Of a DNA stretch of 64,000 nt, positions 33,593 through 44,159 are shown one piece after another. The stretch covers positions 207,606,001 through 207,670,000 of the forward strand of contig CM059582.1 in NCBI GenBank assembly GCA_030407085.1, given 5' to 3'. Each line of letters begins with the position of its first letter. Position 1 is the stretch's first letter. This stretch comes from Trichopria drosophilae. Taxonomy: Eukaryota > Arthropoda > Insecta > Hymenoptera > Diapriidae. The translations under genes and the position numbers were made by a program. The notes beneath the pieces were generated by a model that did not search any database, was not told the DNA's origin, and saw only the letters and a program-made list of their open reading frames with translations.

Positions 33593-34851
33593 CCCAGTCA
33601 GCACTGGACGTCCAGTGGACGTACATATTTCGCCCATGTTACGTCCATACGTCCAGGACAAAAAAAGGACGTAAATGGGCGTCCAATGTAGGTACATCTC
33701 CGGACGTTATATGTACATCCATCTCTGAACATCCAACGGACGTTCATATTACGTCCAAATTAGGTACATAAATATATGGACGTATATCGTATGTCCTATG
33801 TACGTACATACTTGGACGTCCAGTGTACATACTTATGTGGACGTCCACGGTACGTCCATTTTTCGACCATTCGGACCTGCATTTTTATGGACGAATAATG
33901 GACTCCCAGTGTACGTACATACTTGGACGTCCAGACTTACGTGGACGTCAACCGTGCTTCCATTTTTCGACCATTCGGACTTGCATTTTTATGGACGAAT
34001 AATGGACGTCCAATGTACATACATACGTGGAAGTCCAGTGTACGTACATAAGTGGACGTCCGCGGCACCTCCATTTTTCCAAGAAGATGCGGCGCTGCGC
34101 GCACAAGATGGCCGCCACGACGACGCGACGCGCTGGTGTGAATAACTCCTTTGTCTTTTAGGGCTCCTTTACACGCGGTACTCCTTAGGTTTTTAAGTGA
34201 ATTAATGAAATTCGATAATTTCGGTCGCATTTGTTGGCGTGTATCGTTGGAGGCCCATAGCGCAGAAGTGGACATACGTTGGATATATTATATTACGTAT
34301 ATTTTGTTCGCTTAAAGTCCATTTTCGGACCACTGAACTACCATATTTCGTGCGGAATGTTACAATATTGAACGTAAAATAATTTGGACGTTATTAGTCC
34401 ATAGAATACTGAACGTATATTGGACGTCGAATGGACTTGATATGTTACGTATTTCGTCCGTTATGGTCCATCGAATGTCCACTCTTGGTGCAGTGTATGT
34501 ACATTTTGGACTTTCCGTATTCCGTGGGATAAAAATCCACTGGACCATATTTTATCGACGGTACGTCCATGTTTAGTCCACATTCCGTACACAATCGTAG
34601 GCCTTTTGGACGTCCATATACCACTTATTTCGTCCATTTAATGGTCACACTTCGTCCATAGTACGTCCAAATTCCACCCATAGTACGTACACGCCTGGAC
34701 GTCCATTGGATGTACACCTCTCTCTCCTCTGGACGTACCATGGACGTACAATGGACGTCCCAAATGTGCAATATGGCCGTCCAGTGGAAGTGTGTTCTGG
34801 ACATAGCGTACGTACATTGGACGTCCAATGGACGTACATGTGCTGATTGGG
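33593..34851. mobile_element. TA-flanked element built of palindromic GGACGTCC / GTACGTAC repeats
   Basis: TA dinucleotides flank termini CCCAGTCAGCAC (left) and, on the complement, CCCAATCAGCAC (right). Nearly all of the 1.26-kb interior consists of TGGACGTCCA and GTACGTACAT units, each self-complementary, on both strands. A longer unit of about 104 bp (CATTTTTCGACCATTCGGAC) is duplicated at 33,857 and 33,961. The stretch 34,080-34,270 is unrelated and GC-rich. TA target and short terminal repeats fit a Tc1/mariner-type non-autonomous element that carries or spawned a satellite. Confidence 0.7.
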
Positions 34852-34924
34852 TAGTTGATTATAAAAAATATTAGACCAAAAATGATTATTTTTTAAATAG
34901 GAAATCGTTTATAAAAAAATCTAT

Positions 34925-35375
34925 ATGGGAAAATAAATCTCTTATGTGTTTTTCGGTGCACTGATTATGAATTTGAACTCAGAATTCTGAAATTCAAGAT
35001 GGCATACCCAATATGGCGGATGCAGAATATTAAAAATTCATCCACGTTCGTGAGTTTATAGTGAGTTTATATCTCCATGATTTTTTTTTCGTCGGGGGTT
35101 ACCAATTTGTTGTCCCAACAGATTTTCGAAATTAAAAATGGCGGTTCTAAAGTCGCGGTAGTTGCGTCTGAATTTTTTTATTTCACAATTAAACAACTTA
35201 TCGTGTTTCAAAGAAAATTATCCAGCAAATATGGCTATTTTTGTCTGGAAAGAAATTGCAATTTGATGATCACCATAAGAGTAACTTTCTGATTTTGCTG
35301 AGAATATTTTTCATACGGTATTTAAAATTAAAGATGTCAGCAGACATTTTCCCGCTGCCATTTTGAAGTATTAAA
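34925..35375. repeat. ATGGCGG repeat fragments
   Basis: GGTGCACTGATTATGAATTT with CCAATATGGCGGATGCAG at 34,950-35,025, AAAAATGGCGG at 35,136 and an inverted GCTGCCATTTTGAAG at 35,355 belong to the same family as 44,160-45,300. No coding potential is evident. Confidence 0.65.
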
Positions 35376-35668
35376 AGTCCATAGGGGATTCGTAATCAGC
35401 GACTTAAAAAATTCATAAAATATAAAAAAAATCGTGACTGAAAGGGATTTAGTACTTACGCAATTATTTTGTTCCCTACTATTCGACTATCTTACTAAAC
35501 CGTTTCTAAAATTCCCAAGTATATAATTACATAAAATTATTAAATATTGAAATTTCTCGACCACAGTGTCTGAATAAATGAAAAATGTTTTTTATTATAA
35601 CTGTCACTATACTAAAAATATTAAAAAGTATTAAGAATAAAAAATAAAAAGTATATTAAATAAAATTT
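35376..35668. other. AT-rich DNA, no gene seen
   Basis: AT-rich spacer before the MITE at 35,671. Confidence 0.6.
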
Positions 35669-35670
35669 TA

Positions 35671-36117
35671 ACGTTTTTGGTCTAATTATTTGAGATCCTC
35701 TTCAAACCAGTTAATTTTAGCTGGGAAATTACATAAGTCTCAACTATTTAATTAAATAATTAAATAAATAATCAAGTGCAACTCTTAATTATTTAATTAA
35801 AACAGCATTACTAAATATCTATAATGCTCCCCTCTTAATTTGTTTTTTTAATTATTAAAACTTATGTAATTTCCTATGTTTTTTTCGCACCATCGTTTTT
35901 TCCTAGTATTTTTTGGCCCTAGGCCTCAAAATGATATTTCGCGCCCAAAGCACATACATTTTTTGTTGCACTAGGATGGAATGTGTGATGAATGCTTCGT
36001 CACCCGGAGAATCCATTCCTATAGTTAAAACGGGGGCGCAAAATTGCATTTTGCATCCCACTGCGATAAAAATTAACTTTTCGAAAGAGGATCTTAAATA
36101 ATTGGACCTGAAAACGT
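35671..36117. mobile_element. TA-flanked MITE with about 60-bp terminal inverted repeats
   Basis: TA at 35,669-35,670 and 36,118-36,119 flank the element. The left end ACGTTTTTGGTCTAATTATT mirrors the right end ACGTTTTCAGGTCCAATTAT on the complement. The match continues inward through GATCCTCTT and AGTTAATTTT. The right half contains two imperfect palindromes of the form GCGCAAAATTGCATTTTGC. There is no coding capacity. The target and size suit a Tc1/mariner-derived MITE. Confidence 0.8.
35724..35874. mobile_element. Nested MITE inside the 35,671 element
   Basis: GGAAATTACATAAGT at 35,724-35,738 is exactly inverted at 35,860-35,874. The 150-bp interior is AT-rich. Its position within the outer element implies a later insertion, or subterminal repeats of the outer element. 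Confidence 0.65.
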
Positions 36118-36119
36118 TA

Positions 36120-36300
36120 GAATATTGTTTAATATACATTTTATTTTTAATATTTTTAGTATGGCGACTGTTATAACCAAAAACCATTTCTCATTTATAT
36201 AATTACATACATTATTTTAAAAAATGCACAAACCTGGAAAAACAGTAAAATAAGCAGATATAAATAATATTTTTCTTACTCCTTATTGACTACATCATTG
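36120..36300. other. AT-rich spacer
   Basis: Nothing recognised between the MITE and the splice-like site. Confidence 0.6.
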
Positions 36301-36306
36301 GGTCCG

Positions 36307-36350
36307 AAACTTACCTGAAACATAAAAAACAAGTAATTGTTAGTAATTTA
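36307..36350 (-). promoter_or_regulatory. Candidate recursive splice site (RS2)
   Basis: On the minus strand a TACTAAC branch-point sequence (36,339-36,345) is followed about 25 bases later by CTTGTTTTTTATGTTTCAG joined directly to GTAAGT (junction 36,314/36,315). All elements of a 3' splice site and a regenerated 5' splice site are present with a zero-length exon. The 16-base core TGTTTCAGGTAAGTTT is identical to RS1 at 28-43, on the same strand 36.3 kb away. Confidence 0.6.
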
Positions 36351-36354
36351 ATTC

Positions 36355-37090
36355 TCTCTAATCATTGATTAGTACTACGTTCTACTTGATGAAATGTGCT
36401 ATTAAATATATTCACGAGATCTCTATCGAATTCGGTCATCTGTAATAAATAACGAAATCAAATGACTGACTAGTAAAACTAGGAGCATGTAGAATCCTCC
36501 GATTTAGAAGAGATAATTTCAATGTCAAAGGTTGTGATTTTTTATATAATATTGATTGATTTTCTCTTCGATATCAGAAGTAGTTCAATCCTGTACGGAC
36601 TTATTTTGTAATAGTCGAGAGAAATTATATACTTATATCATAATTATTGTGGCCGGATGTTACGAGCAGTCGTATCATTTACGACGATCCGAATTCTCAC
36701 CTTTCTTTTAGAAATACTAATTAAAAGCATAATATAAGTTATTAGATTTATTATGTTCTCATTTCTTTAATTATTGTACGGTGCATCTTCGACAATTTTG
36801 ACCCATGGCAGTTTAATAATAGTTTGTTTACTAGATCTTTTCTAACTAATAATGATACTTAATTATTTAATTTAACCATTTTTTAAATAGATATATTTTT
36901 CTTATAAAAATAATTATTAAGTAAAACTTGATGTAATTAAAGATGTCAAAGCAACGTGTCAAATATTCGTCTTTTAGAAAATAGTATGAATTATAATTTA
37001 TTAGTTATTTTAAATATTTTTCCTACAAATATATGAAATATGAATTATCGACAAAATATTAAAAAATATTGAAATAGAATACAATTCAAT
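36355..37090. other. AT-rich DNA, no gene seen
   Basis: AT-rich DNA with no reading frame of note. Confidence 0.6.
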
Positions 37091-37240
37091 CGGCAATCAA
37101 AAGGTCCCGGGTTCAAGTCCTGGCGCATTTTCAGTCGGCATGATTTTTACATAAAAAAATCGTAAAAAATTGACAATTGAAAAGTTTCTCTGTATTCTGA
37201 ATTACGCAAACCAGTTTCTGACTGTAGAATAAAAAAAAAT
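37091..37240 (+). repeat. tRNA-3'-end-derived repeat, copy 3
   Basis: GGTCCCGGGTTCAAGTCCTG carries the B box. It is followed by a T/A-rich stretch with AAAAAATCGTAAAAAATTG and then CAGTTTCTGACTGTAGAATA, which aligns with the same region of the copy at 13,690. The A box is missing. Confidence 0.75.
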
Positions 37241-37431
37241 GTTTATGACAATGTACTAGTTATGTAACAATTATAATTTCTACTTTTATAAAATGTAAAT
37301 TTTGCGCAGTAAAAAAGAATTAAATTTGTACGAAATGTATTGTACAATCTTCGCTTTAAAGTCGTGGTACGACTCATCCAGTATATTCTCAATTATTACA
37401 CTAAACGTTAGACTACTACATTTATGGATTA

Positions 37432-37560
37432 CAGCGCCATCTAGTGTTTATTGACAGAAACTCGTACGTCATCACTTTTTATATATACTAACATTTATCT
37501 ACCCATTAATCGTTCTCCACTCGAACAAACATTTTGTTATTTACATTACTGCGCCATCTA
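37432..37560 (-). promoter_or_regulatory. Two CTCF-like motifs
   Basis: On the minus strand CACTAGATGGCGCTG (37,432-37,446) matches the insect CTCF core closely, and TAGATGGCGCA (37,550-37,560) is a shorter match in the same orientation, 115 bp apart. Function is inferred from motif similarity only. Confidence 0.4.
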
Positions 37561-37622
37561 TTAACCAATTTCACTAAAGGAATAGTATTTTGTAAATTAA
37601 TTTAATTTCTATTCAGAATGAA

Positions 37623-38948
37623 TTAACCCATTAATGCCCAAATGCACAGAAAATTTACACCAACTTCAACGCTTATTTCCAATATGAAATAAATTTCGAA
37701 AAAAATCAAACTTACCAGATTCTACCATTTTCGGGGTCGCTCTTTCGAATGGCGATGAGAAAATTTAAAAAAAGTCAACATTTGTCTATGATTTTGACAT
37801 ATATATTAAAAAAACATACTTTTTTCAGTGCGCATTTTTTGCAAATATCGAGTTTTCGATACAATATCGTGCTTTGAATGAGCTAAAATATACTAGAATA
37901 GTGCACTCGATAGTTATACTTAAAATATACACTGGTATGCATTTGAAATTTTGCTATGTCAGATCCAAAATGGCCACCGCAGTAACGAATTTCTATTCAA
38001 AATTTAACAATTTTTTTTCTTGAAAACCATACACTTTAGAGAAAATGTTCTAAGGACAATTTTGTTTTAGAATGAGCCAAAAAATACCCTTGAATTTTTT
38101 CAGAATGTACTGCTACAATTTTTTATTTTTCAAAAATGCAAAAAATCCAAAATTTTCAAAAAGTTATTTAATAAATCTGATAAAATTTGACAGTGTTATC
38201 TAACCAATTCTAAGACATTTTTTATCTATAGAAATTTTCTCTAAAGACTATAGTTTTCCAGAAAAAAAATATTAAACTTTTCTAGATTTCAAGACAAATG
38301 ATTTATTTTCTTGAACACTGCTGTCTTTAGAGAAAATTGCTATAGATAAAAAATGTCTTAGAATTGGTTAAAGAACACTGTCAAATTTTTTCGGATTTTT
38401 TAACTAACTTTTTGAAAATTTTGGATTTTCTGCAGTTTTGAAAAATTGAAAATTGTAACAATACATTCTCAAAAAATTCAAGGGTATTTTTTGGCTCATT
38501 CTAGAACAAAATTGTCCTTGGAACATTTTCTCTAAAGTGTATGGTTTTCAAGAAAAAAAATTGTTAAATTTTGAATAGAAATTCGTTACTGCGGTGGCCA
38601 TTTTGGATCTGACATCGCAAAATTTCAAATGCATACCAGTGTATCTTTTAAGTATGACTATCGAGTGCACTCTTCTAGTATATTTTAGCTCATTCAAAGC
38701 ACGATATTGTATCGAAAACTTGATATTTGTAAGAAATGCACCCTGAAAAAAGTATGTTTTTTTAATATGTATGTCAAAATCATAGACAAATGTTGACTTT
38801 TTTTAAATTTTCTCTTCGCCATTCGAAAGAGCGACCCCGAAAATGGTAGAATCTGTTAAGTTTGATTTTTTTCGAAATTTATTTCATATTGGAAATAAGC
38901 GTTGAAGTTGGTGTAAATTTTCTGTGCATTTGGGCATTAATGGGTTAA
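37623..38948. mobile_element. 1.3-kb near-perfect palindrome, TTAA-flanked foldback element
   Basis: TTAA (37,623-37,626 and 38,945-38,948) flanks CCCATTAATGCCCAAATGCA and its exact complement. The two arms of about 640 bp are inverted copies with only scattered substitutions and small indels, meeting around 38,285 with a spacer of some 20-40 bp. Arm landmarks include TCGGGGTCGCTCTTTCGAA, GGCCACCGCAGTAACGAA and GAGCCAAAAAATACCCTTGA. TTAA with CCC termini indicates piggyBac-type mobilisation. There is no coding region. A transcript would fold into a very long hairpin. Confidence 0.9.
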
Positions 38949-38949
38949 A

Positions 38950-39588
38950 AACAGTTTTGATTTAGTACAATACATGTTAAAAAATATTTTGAAAAATGAT
39001 CGCCCGAGAATTACTTTTCTGTAGTGTTACTGCGGCATGCAAAATGAAGGGTATCGTGTTTCGGGTTAAAAAATGCCACGTGTGTGATGTGGGAAAGGCA
39101 CCGCTGGAAACAATATACTTTTCGTCGCTCCTATGAAGAAGACATAACTCGTTCGGAACAATATTAATAAATAGGTCGCGCCTACATGGATACGTGAATT
39201 GAAATAAAATATTTGCTGAACAGGATATCGGATGTCACCATGACCGATTCGATGATATATAATATACCTGCATATTAGATCGAAAATTTATGGTCATTAA
39301 TTTCAGCGCCTGCTTTTTGTAAAACTTGAAACAAATATTTGACACAATATTTTATAATTAAAATTATTTCTGCATTTTTGGTATAGTTTGCAAACAAAAT
39401 CTATACATGTTTGTGATTAATTATTTATTTAAAAACATTAACTTTATCACGGGTAAATTGGATACAAGAAAGTATCTGACACCAGCAGCACAAAGTAATT
39501 CGCAATTAAACGTGAAAATATTGTGTATTATTGTCAAAAATTATTGTTGACATCGGAATGGGAATACCTCAAAACCCCGACGACTTAT
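38950..39588. other. AT-rich DNA, no gene seen
   Basis: No sustained reading frame; no repeat recognised. Confidence 0.6.
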
Positions 39589-39589
39589 T

Positions 39590-41060
39590 TTTTAATGCCG
39601 GGTGTCTTCAATCGTTGGATTTTTATTGTTGGATTTCTAAATGTTGGGTTTTTTTAAAGTGAGGAATTTATTTTTGTTTTTTCAAATTGTACTGGTTTTT
39701 CAATGGTCTGATTTATTAATGATGGGGTTTCAGGTATTTTAATGACGGGACTTTTATTGTCTGTTTTTTGAATATCAGAATTATAGTATTGTTAGGATTT
39801 TGTATGTCCAGTTTCGGGATTTTGTTATTGTCGGGTATTAGATAGACGGGGTTTTCGAATTGTCCGGTTATTAAATGTCGGGTTAAGTTATGACCGGTGT
39901 TCAATTTGTCGGCATTTTTAGTGTAAGTTTTTAATGTCGAGTTTCCAATTGTCAGGTTTTTGAATGTCGGGTTTTTTACTGTGTGAAATTTTCTTTTTTG
40001 GCTATAATTATCAGTTTTTGTAATGCCGGTTTTGCATGTCTGGGCTTTTAATGTTCGTTTTTTTACTGTGAGGAATTTCATTTTTGGGTAATTGTCGGCT
40101 TTTGTAATGTCAGGTGTTTAAAGTGCCGGGTTTTGGAATAAGCGAGTTTTTTTAATGTGAAGAGGTTTATTTTTGGGTTTTCAAATTATACTGACTAATA
40201 TTGGGGTTTATGAACGACGGATTTTATGGGTTTTAAATCACGGATTTTGAATGAAGGGATTGGCAATGTCGGGTTTTTGAATGTCATGATTGTTATTGTT
40301 GGGTTTTTGAATGTCCGGTTTTAGGTTTCATTTTTTTGCAGTGTCGGAATTTTTTTATTGTCTGGGTTTTATAATGACCGGTGTTCAAAGAATTGGTATT
40401 TTTGCTCATTAGGTTTCAATGTTGGGTTTTAGATGGACGGGGTTTTCGAAATGTCGGGTTTTTGTATGTCTGGTTTTTTACTGTGAGGAATTTCATTTTT
40501 GGGTAATTCTCGGGTTTTCTAATGTCTGGCATTTAGAATAGGCAACATTTTTTAATGTGAAGAGTCTTATTTTTGGTTTGTACATGGTTTTTGTAATTAA
40601 TGGCCGGGGTTTTTAATGATGGATTTTCAATGACGACATTTCTATTGCCCGATTTTGAATGTCCGGTTTTAGGTTTCTGGTTTTTACAGTGTCGCCATTT
40701 TTGTTATTGTTGGGTTTGTAAAATGCTGGGTTTTGTAAAGACCGGTCTTCAATCTGTCAGCATTTTTAATTGTCAGTTTTTTAATGTTGGGTTACGAATT
40801 TTTGGGGGGTTTCGAAATGTCGGGTCTTAGATTGTCGGGATTTTTGAAATGTCGGGTTTTTTAAATGTTAGGTTTCTTTATGATCGGTGTTTAATTTTTC
40901 GGTATATTTTTAATTGTTAGTTTTTAATGTCGAGTTTCGAATTGTCGGGGATTCCAAAATGTCTCGTTTTTTAATGTTTGGTTTTTTAATGTCGGGGTTT
41001 TTACTGTCAGAAAATTCATTTTTGAGTAATTAACGGGTTTTGTAATTTTGGCTTTGGCAT
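39590..41060. repeat. G/T-strand minisatellite, array 1
   Basis: Degenerate 15-16-bp units of the form TGTCGGGTTTTTGAA repeat for about 1.5 kb with nearly all G on the plus strand. A longer period is visible: ACTGTGAGGAATTTCATTTT recurs at about 40,066 and 40,480, with weaker copies near 39,655 and 41,005, giving a higher-order spacing of about 415 bp in the centre. Open frames here (121 codons minus at 39,716-40,081; 76 codons plus at 40,600) are translations of the repeat. Confidence 0.85.
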
Positions 41061-43255
41061 TCTTATAAGGTGTTCCCTTCTCAATAATATTTTATAACTC
41101 TTTAATTACTGTTACTCAAATTCTGTTTACTAACAATATGCGGCTGCATGAAGGTCAAAGATTCTGCAGTTCTATATTAAAAGTTATTTTTTATCAAGTA
41201 CATTTTAATCGAAACAAATTTCAGGATTTTTACCAAAGCATAAATAAAAAAAGTACTGTGTTTGCCTAATATTTAACATATCACGTATAAAGATATCTTA
41301 GATAATACGTTTAAAAAACGTTTTATAATTTTGCGGTAATCGAATATAAATTGGTGATAATTGCCTCGTAAATGCCCACCGGTAGTCTGGTAACAATGAG
41401 AAATGTCTACCTGTTAGTCAGAAATGACGAAGAACGAGCTTAAAAACCGTACGTTCTGATTTTACGCATTGATGAGCAAATGGGAAACGACAGTTATGAG
41501 ACGCACAAATCAAGTTGATGGCCGACTGCCAAAAGATGCATAAATTATGTTTAGTCGTTCTATTATTTATATTTACGCCATCAAAAATATATAATAAATA
41601 AATAAATCTTTTTTCTCGAGTAAATAATGTAGAACATTTGCACAATTAAGAGATCTGTTTAAGTCTTATGTACTTTCTAAGCATTCCCTATAATGACATT
41701 TTTCATTTGCAAAAAACCATGATTTATTTTTAAGAAATTTCGTATACATATTTCCAGGTGATTAAATGTTTTTTGATAACTGGAACCACCATAAATCGTA
41801 CATCTGATAGTTCTTTTTAGAAATAAACGTTTAAAAAGATTAAAAAACACCTTTTTACATTACATATTACAAGAAATGAGGATAAAAAGTACATTTTTTG
41901 TAATGAAAGATTAAATAAACATTATAACGTACAATGCAGTAAAGTATCATAACCTGAATTTAAATTTCATCACACTACCGGTTACCACATCTGCATTGCT
42001 GCAATTTCAGATTTTCGTGAATGCTTACGATGAATTTTGGGAGACAAACATTTATTTTGAAAATATTTAGTTGATATAATGAAAATAATCTTTTGCATCT
42101 TAAGTTGTAAACTTCCCTGAGTCAAATACACAGTATAAAGTATATTTTTCACTCTTTGAAGTTTATAATCAGGCATTAAATTGTAAAAATTATTTTTTTT
42201 TAAACATTTTGCAGTAAATTTTACTATTTTTTTTATGTCCTCTATTATAATTACTATTACTAATTACAACAACAAAAATGAGCGAATTTATAGATGAAAT
42301 GAGTGAAAATCCACAAAAATTAATAAAATGGCAATGTCTAATTTAGTGAATTGTAAAATTAGATAATACGTAGCTAATAATAAAATGCTTGTAAAGATAG
42401 AAATTCCAAAATACCATCGCGGCAAAAAAAGTCATAAAAGAGACGTTAGAAAAAAATTGACGAAGAGATAAAAATAAACAAAAATATGAAAAACAACAAT
42501 TACAAAAAAGGCTGTCATCAAAATATAACTAAATATCAACAGAAGACAAAAAATGAAAATAAATCCAAAAAAATGAAACAGGCAGAACACGTTTAACTAG
42601 TAAAACTAATAGAAATGTATACAAAATGTATCTAAACTAATTATTAGTCATATATATGTTCGTTCAAAATGTATGTACACTAAAATTATATAAAAAATAC
42701 CAACAACGCTAAATATATTTGTTAAAAAAACAAAATAAAAAAAAAATGCATAAATGTATGGACATTGTTACGCATTGTTTTCCTGCAGAGGAGTAAAACC
42801 AGTGCTTTAATTAAGTAAATATAAAAGAACGTTATACTATCCTAGTGTAGAAATACCACTTTACACACTAGTGGCATAATGTACTATTCTCACACTCGGA
42901 GCGCAAAATGCTATTTTGCTTCCTGTATCACATGAGCAAAATAGCGCGTTCTCTCCCTAGGGAGCAAAATAAATTTATGACAGTCTGGGTGCAAAACCTA
43001 ACTAATAATTTAGCACTTTAATAAACACTTTAGAAAAAAAAGTCTATTTCTTTGTTCTTACACGGCAGTTTTAGGCAAATAAAGGACTGAAGTAACTAAA
43101 GTTTTTAGAACCAACATACTTTTTATTAATTAACAGTTACGGAACTATATAATGTAAATAAACATTTAAGGTACACTGAAATAATCATGACAAATCCATT
43201 TTTAACGAAACGTTCTCGAGTCATACTTAAGTGAGAAATGAAGACCTGCAAGATT
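41061..43255. other. AT-rich DNA, no gene seen
   Basis: Long AT-rich stretch with frequent stops. The imperfect palindrome GCGCAAAATGCTATTTTGC lies at 42,900-42,919. An adjacent hairpin-forming sequence at 42,845-42,880 (TAGTGTAG / TTACACACTA) may belong to the same small element. Confidence 0.6.
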
Positions 43256-43262
43256 GAACATC

Positions 43263-43303
43263 CTGAGGTCAAACCTCAGCCAGCATCATATATTATATGC
43301 TGG
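43263..43303. other. Two adjoining stem-loops
   Basis: CTGAGGT/ACCTCAG forms a 7-bp stem (43,263-43,279). It is followed immediately by CCAGCAT...ATGCTGG, a longer stem with an AT-rich loop (43,280-43,303). Two back-to-back perfect stems suggest a structured RNA or a small palindromic element. Confidence 0.5.
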
Positions 43304-43304
43304 G

Positions 43305-44150
43305 ATGACGTAGCACTAAATTATTACTCTAGTAAGTGAACTTTGCGAAAGCCGTACTATCAACGGCCTGGAAGTACGCTTAAATTAAACACCGCATACT
43401 TTAATTACCTTTTATTACAGGAGGGTAATATAATATTTTCATTTCACATAAAAATACGAAGAAGTAAAAAGAATGCGATTGTCTCGTCGAGAATCATACA
43501 TAACGTAACTTACATGACAAAGATCCTATATTTTCTCTCTAAGAAAGGAATTACGTGAATGCTTTTACATATTTATAATAATCCTTCCTCTTTGGTTACT
43601 TAAGCGTATTTATTTTTACTGCTCTCAGACATTCAGCTATTTTACGTTGCGTATAGTTAATCTCTCCAAATTTATGTAAATGACCATTTCATTAAAGTTT
43701 TGAGTTGTTCACATGCATAATTTCACCATTTGCGTTACAATATACACAGAAATAGTAGACAACATCCGAAGAAGGACAAAATAAGGAGTAATATATCACG
43801 TTCGCGAAGGAGAAAATAATATGTGCAACAAAGAAAAATAGGGATTTCAATACCTAGTTGCGTAATGTTCTATTTTACGTTAAATTTTGTTGTTTAGTGT
43901 ATTTTCAACAATTTATATTTGCTTTTAGAACGTATCATTCACGACGACACTAAGGTCGTCCTTTCAAATCCGCTGAGAAAAGTTTCTTTAAAATTTAACC
44001 TCATTTTTTAAACAATTATATAAAAAATACCGATTTTTCTTTATTATTTTTTAAAGAAATTCATATCTTTTTCGTGGTAAATTGAGTTTTGTTCACGAAA
44101 TCAACCGGAAAAGCGATCCCGATATCTAAGGAGTAAGATAATGCTTAAAA
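43305..44150. other. AT-rich DNA, no gene seen
   Basis: A palindromic GCGTAATGTTCTATTTTACG at 43,860-43,879 belongs to the dispersed GCGYAAAAT motif set. No gene is supported. Confidence 0.6.
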
Positions 44151-44159
44151 AATATTTGT

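Noticed and set aside
33798..34275. 115- and 112-codon frames on opposite strands in the GGACGTCC element
   Set aside because: They arise from self-complementary repeats that are open on both strands; the similar peptides on the two strands show that they are artefacts.
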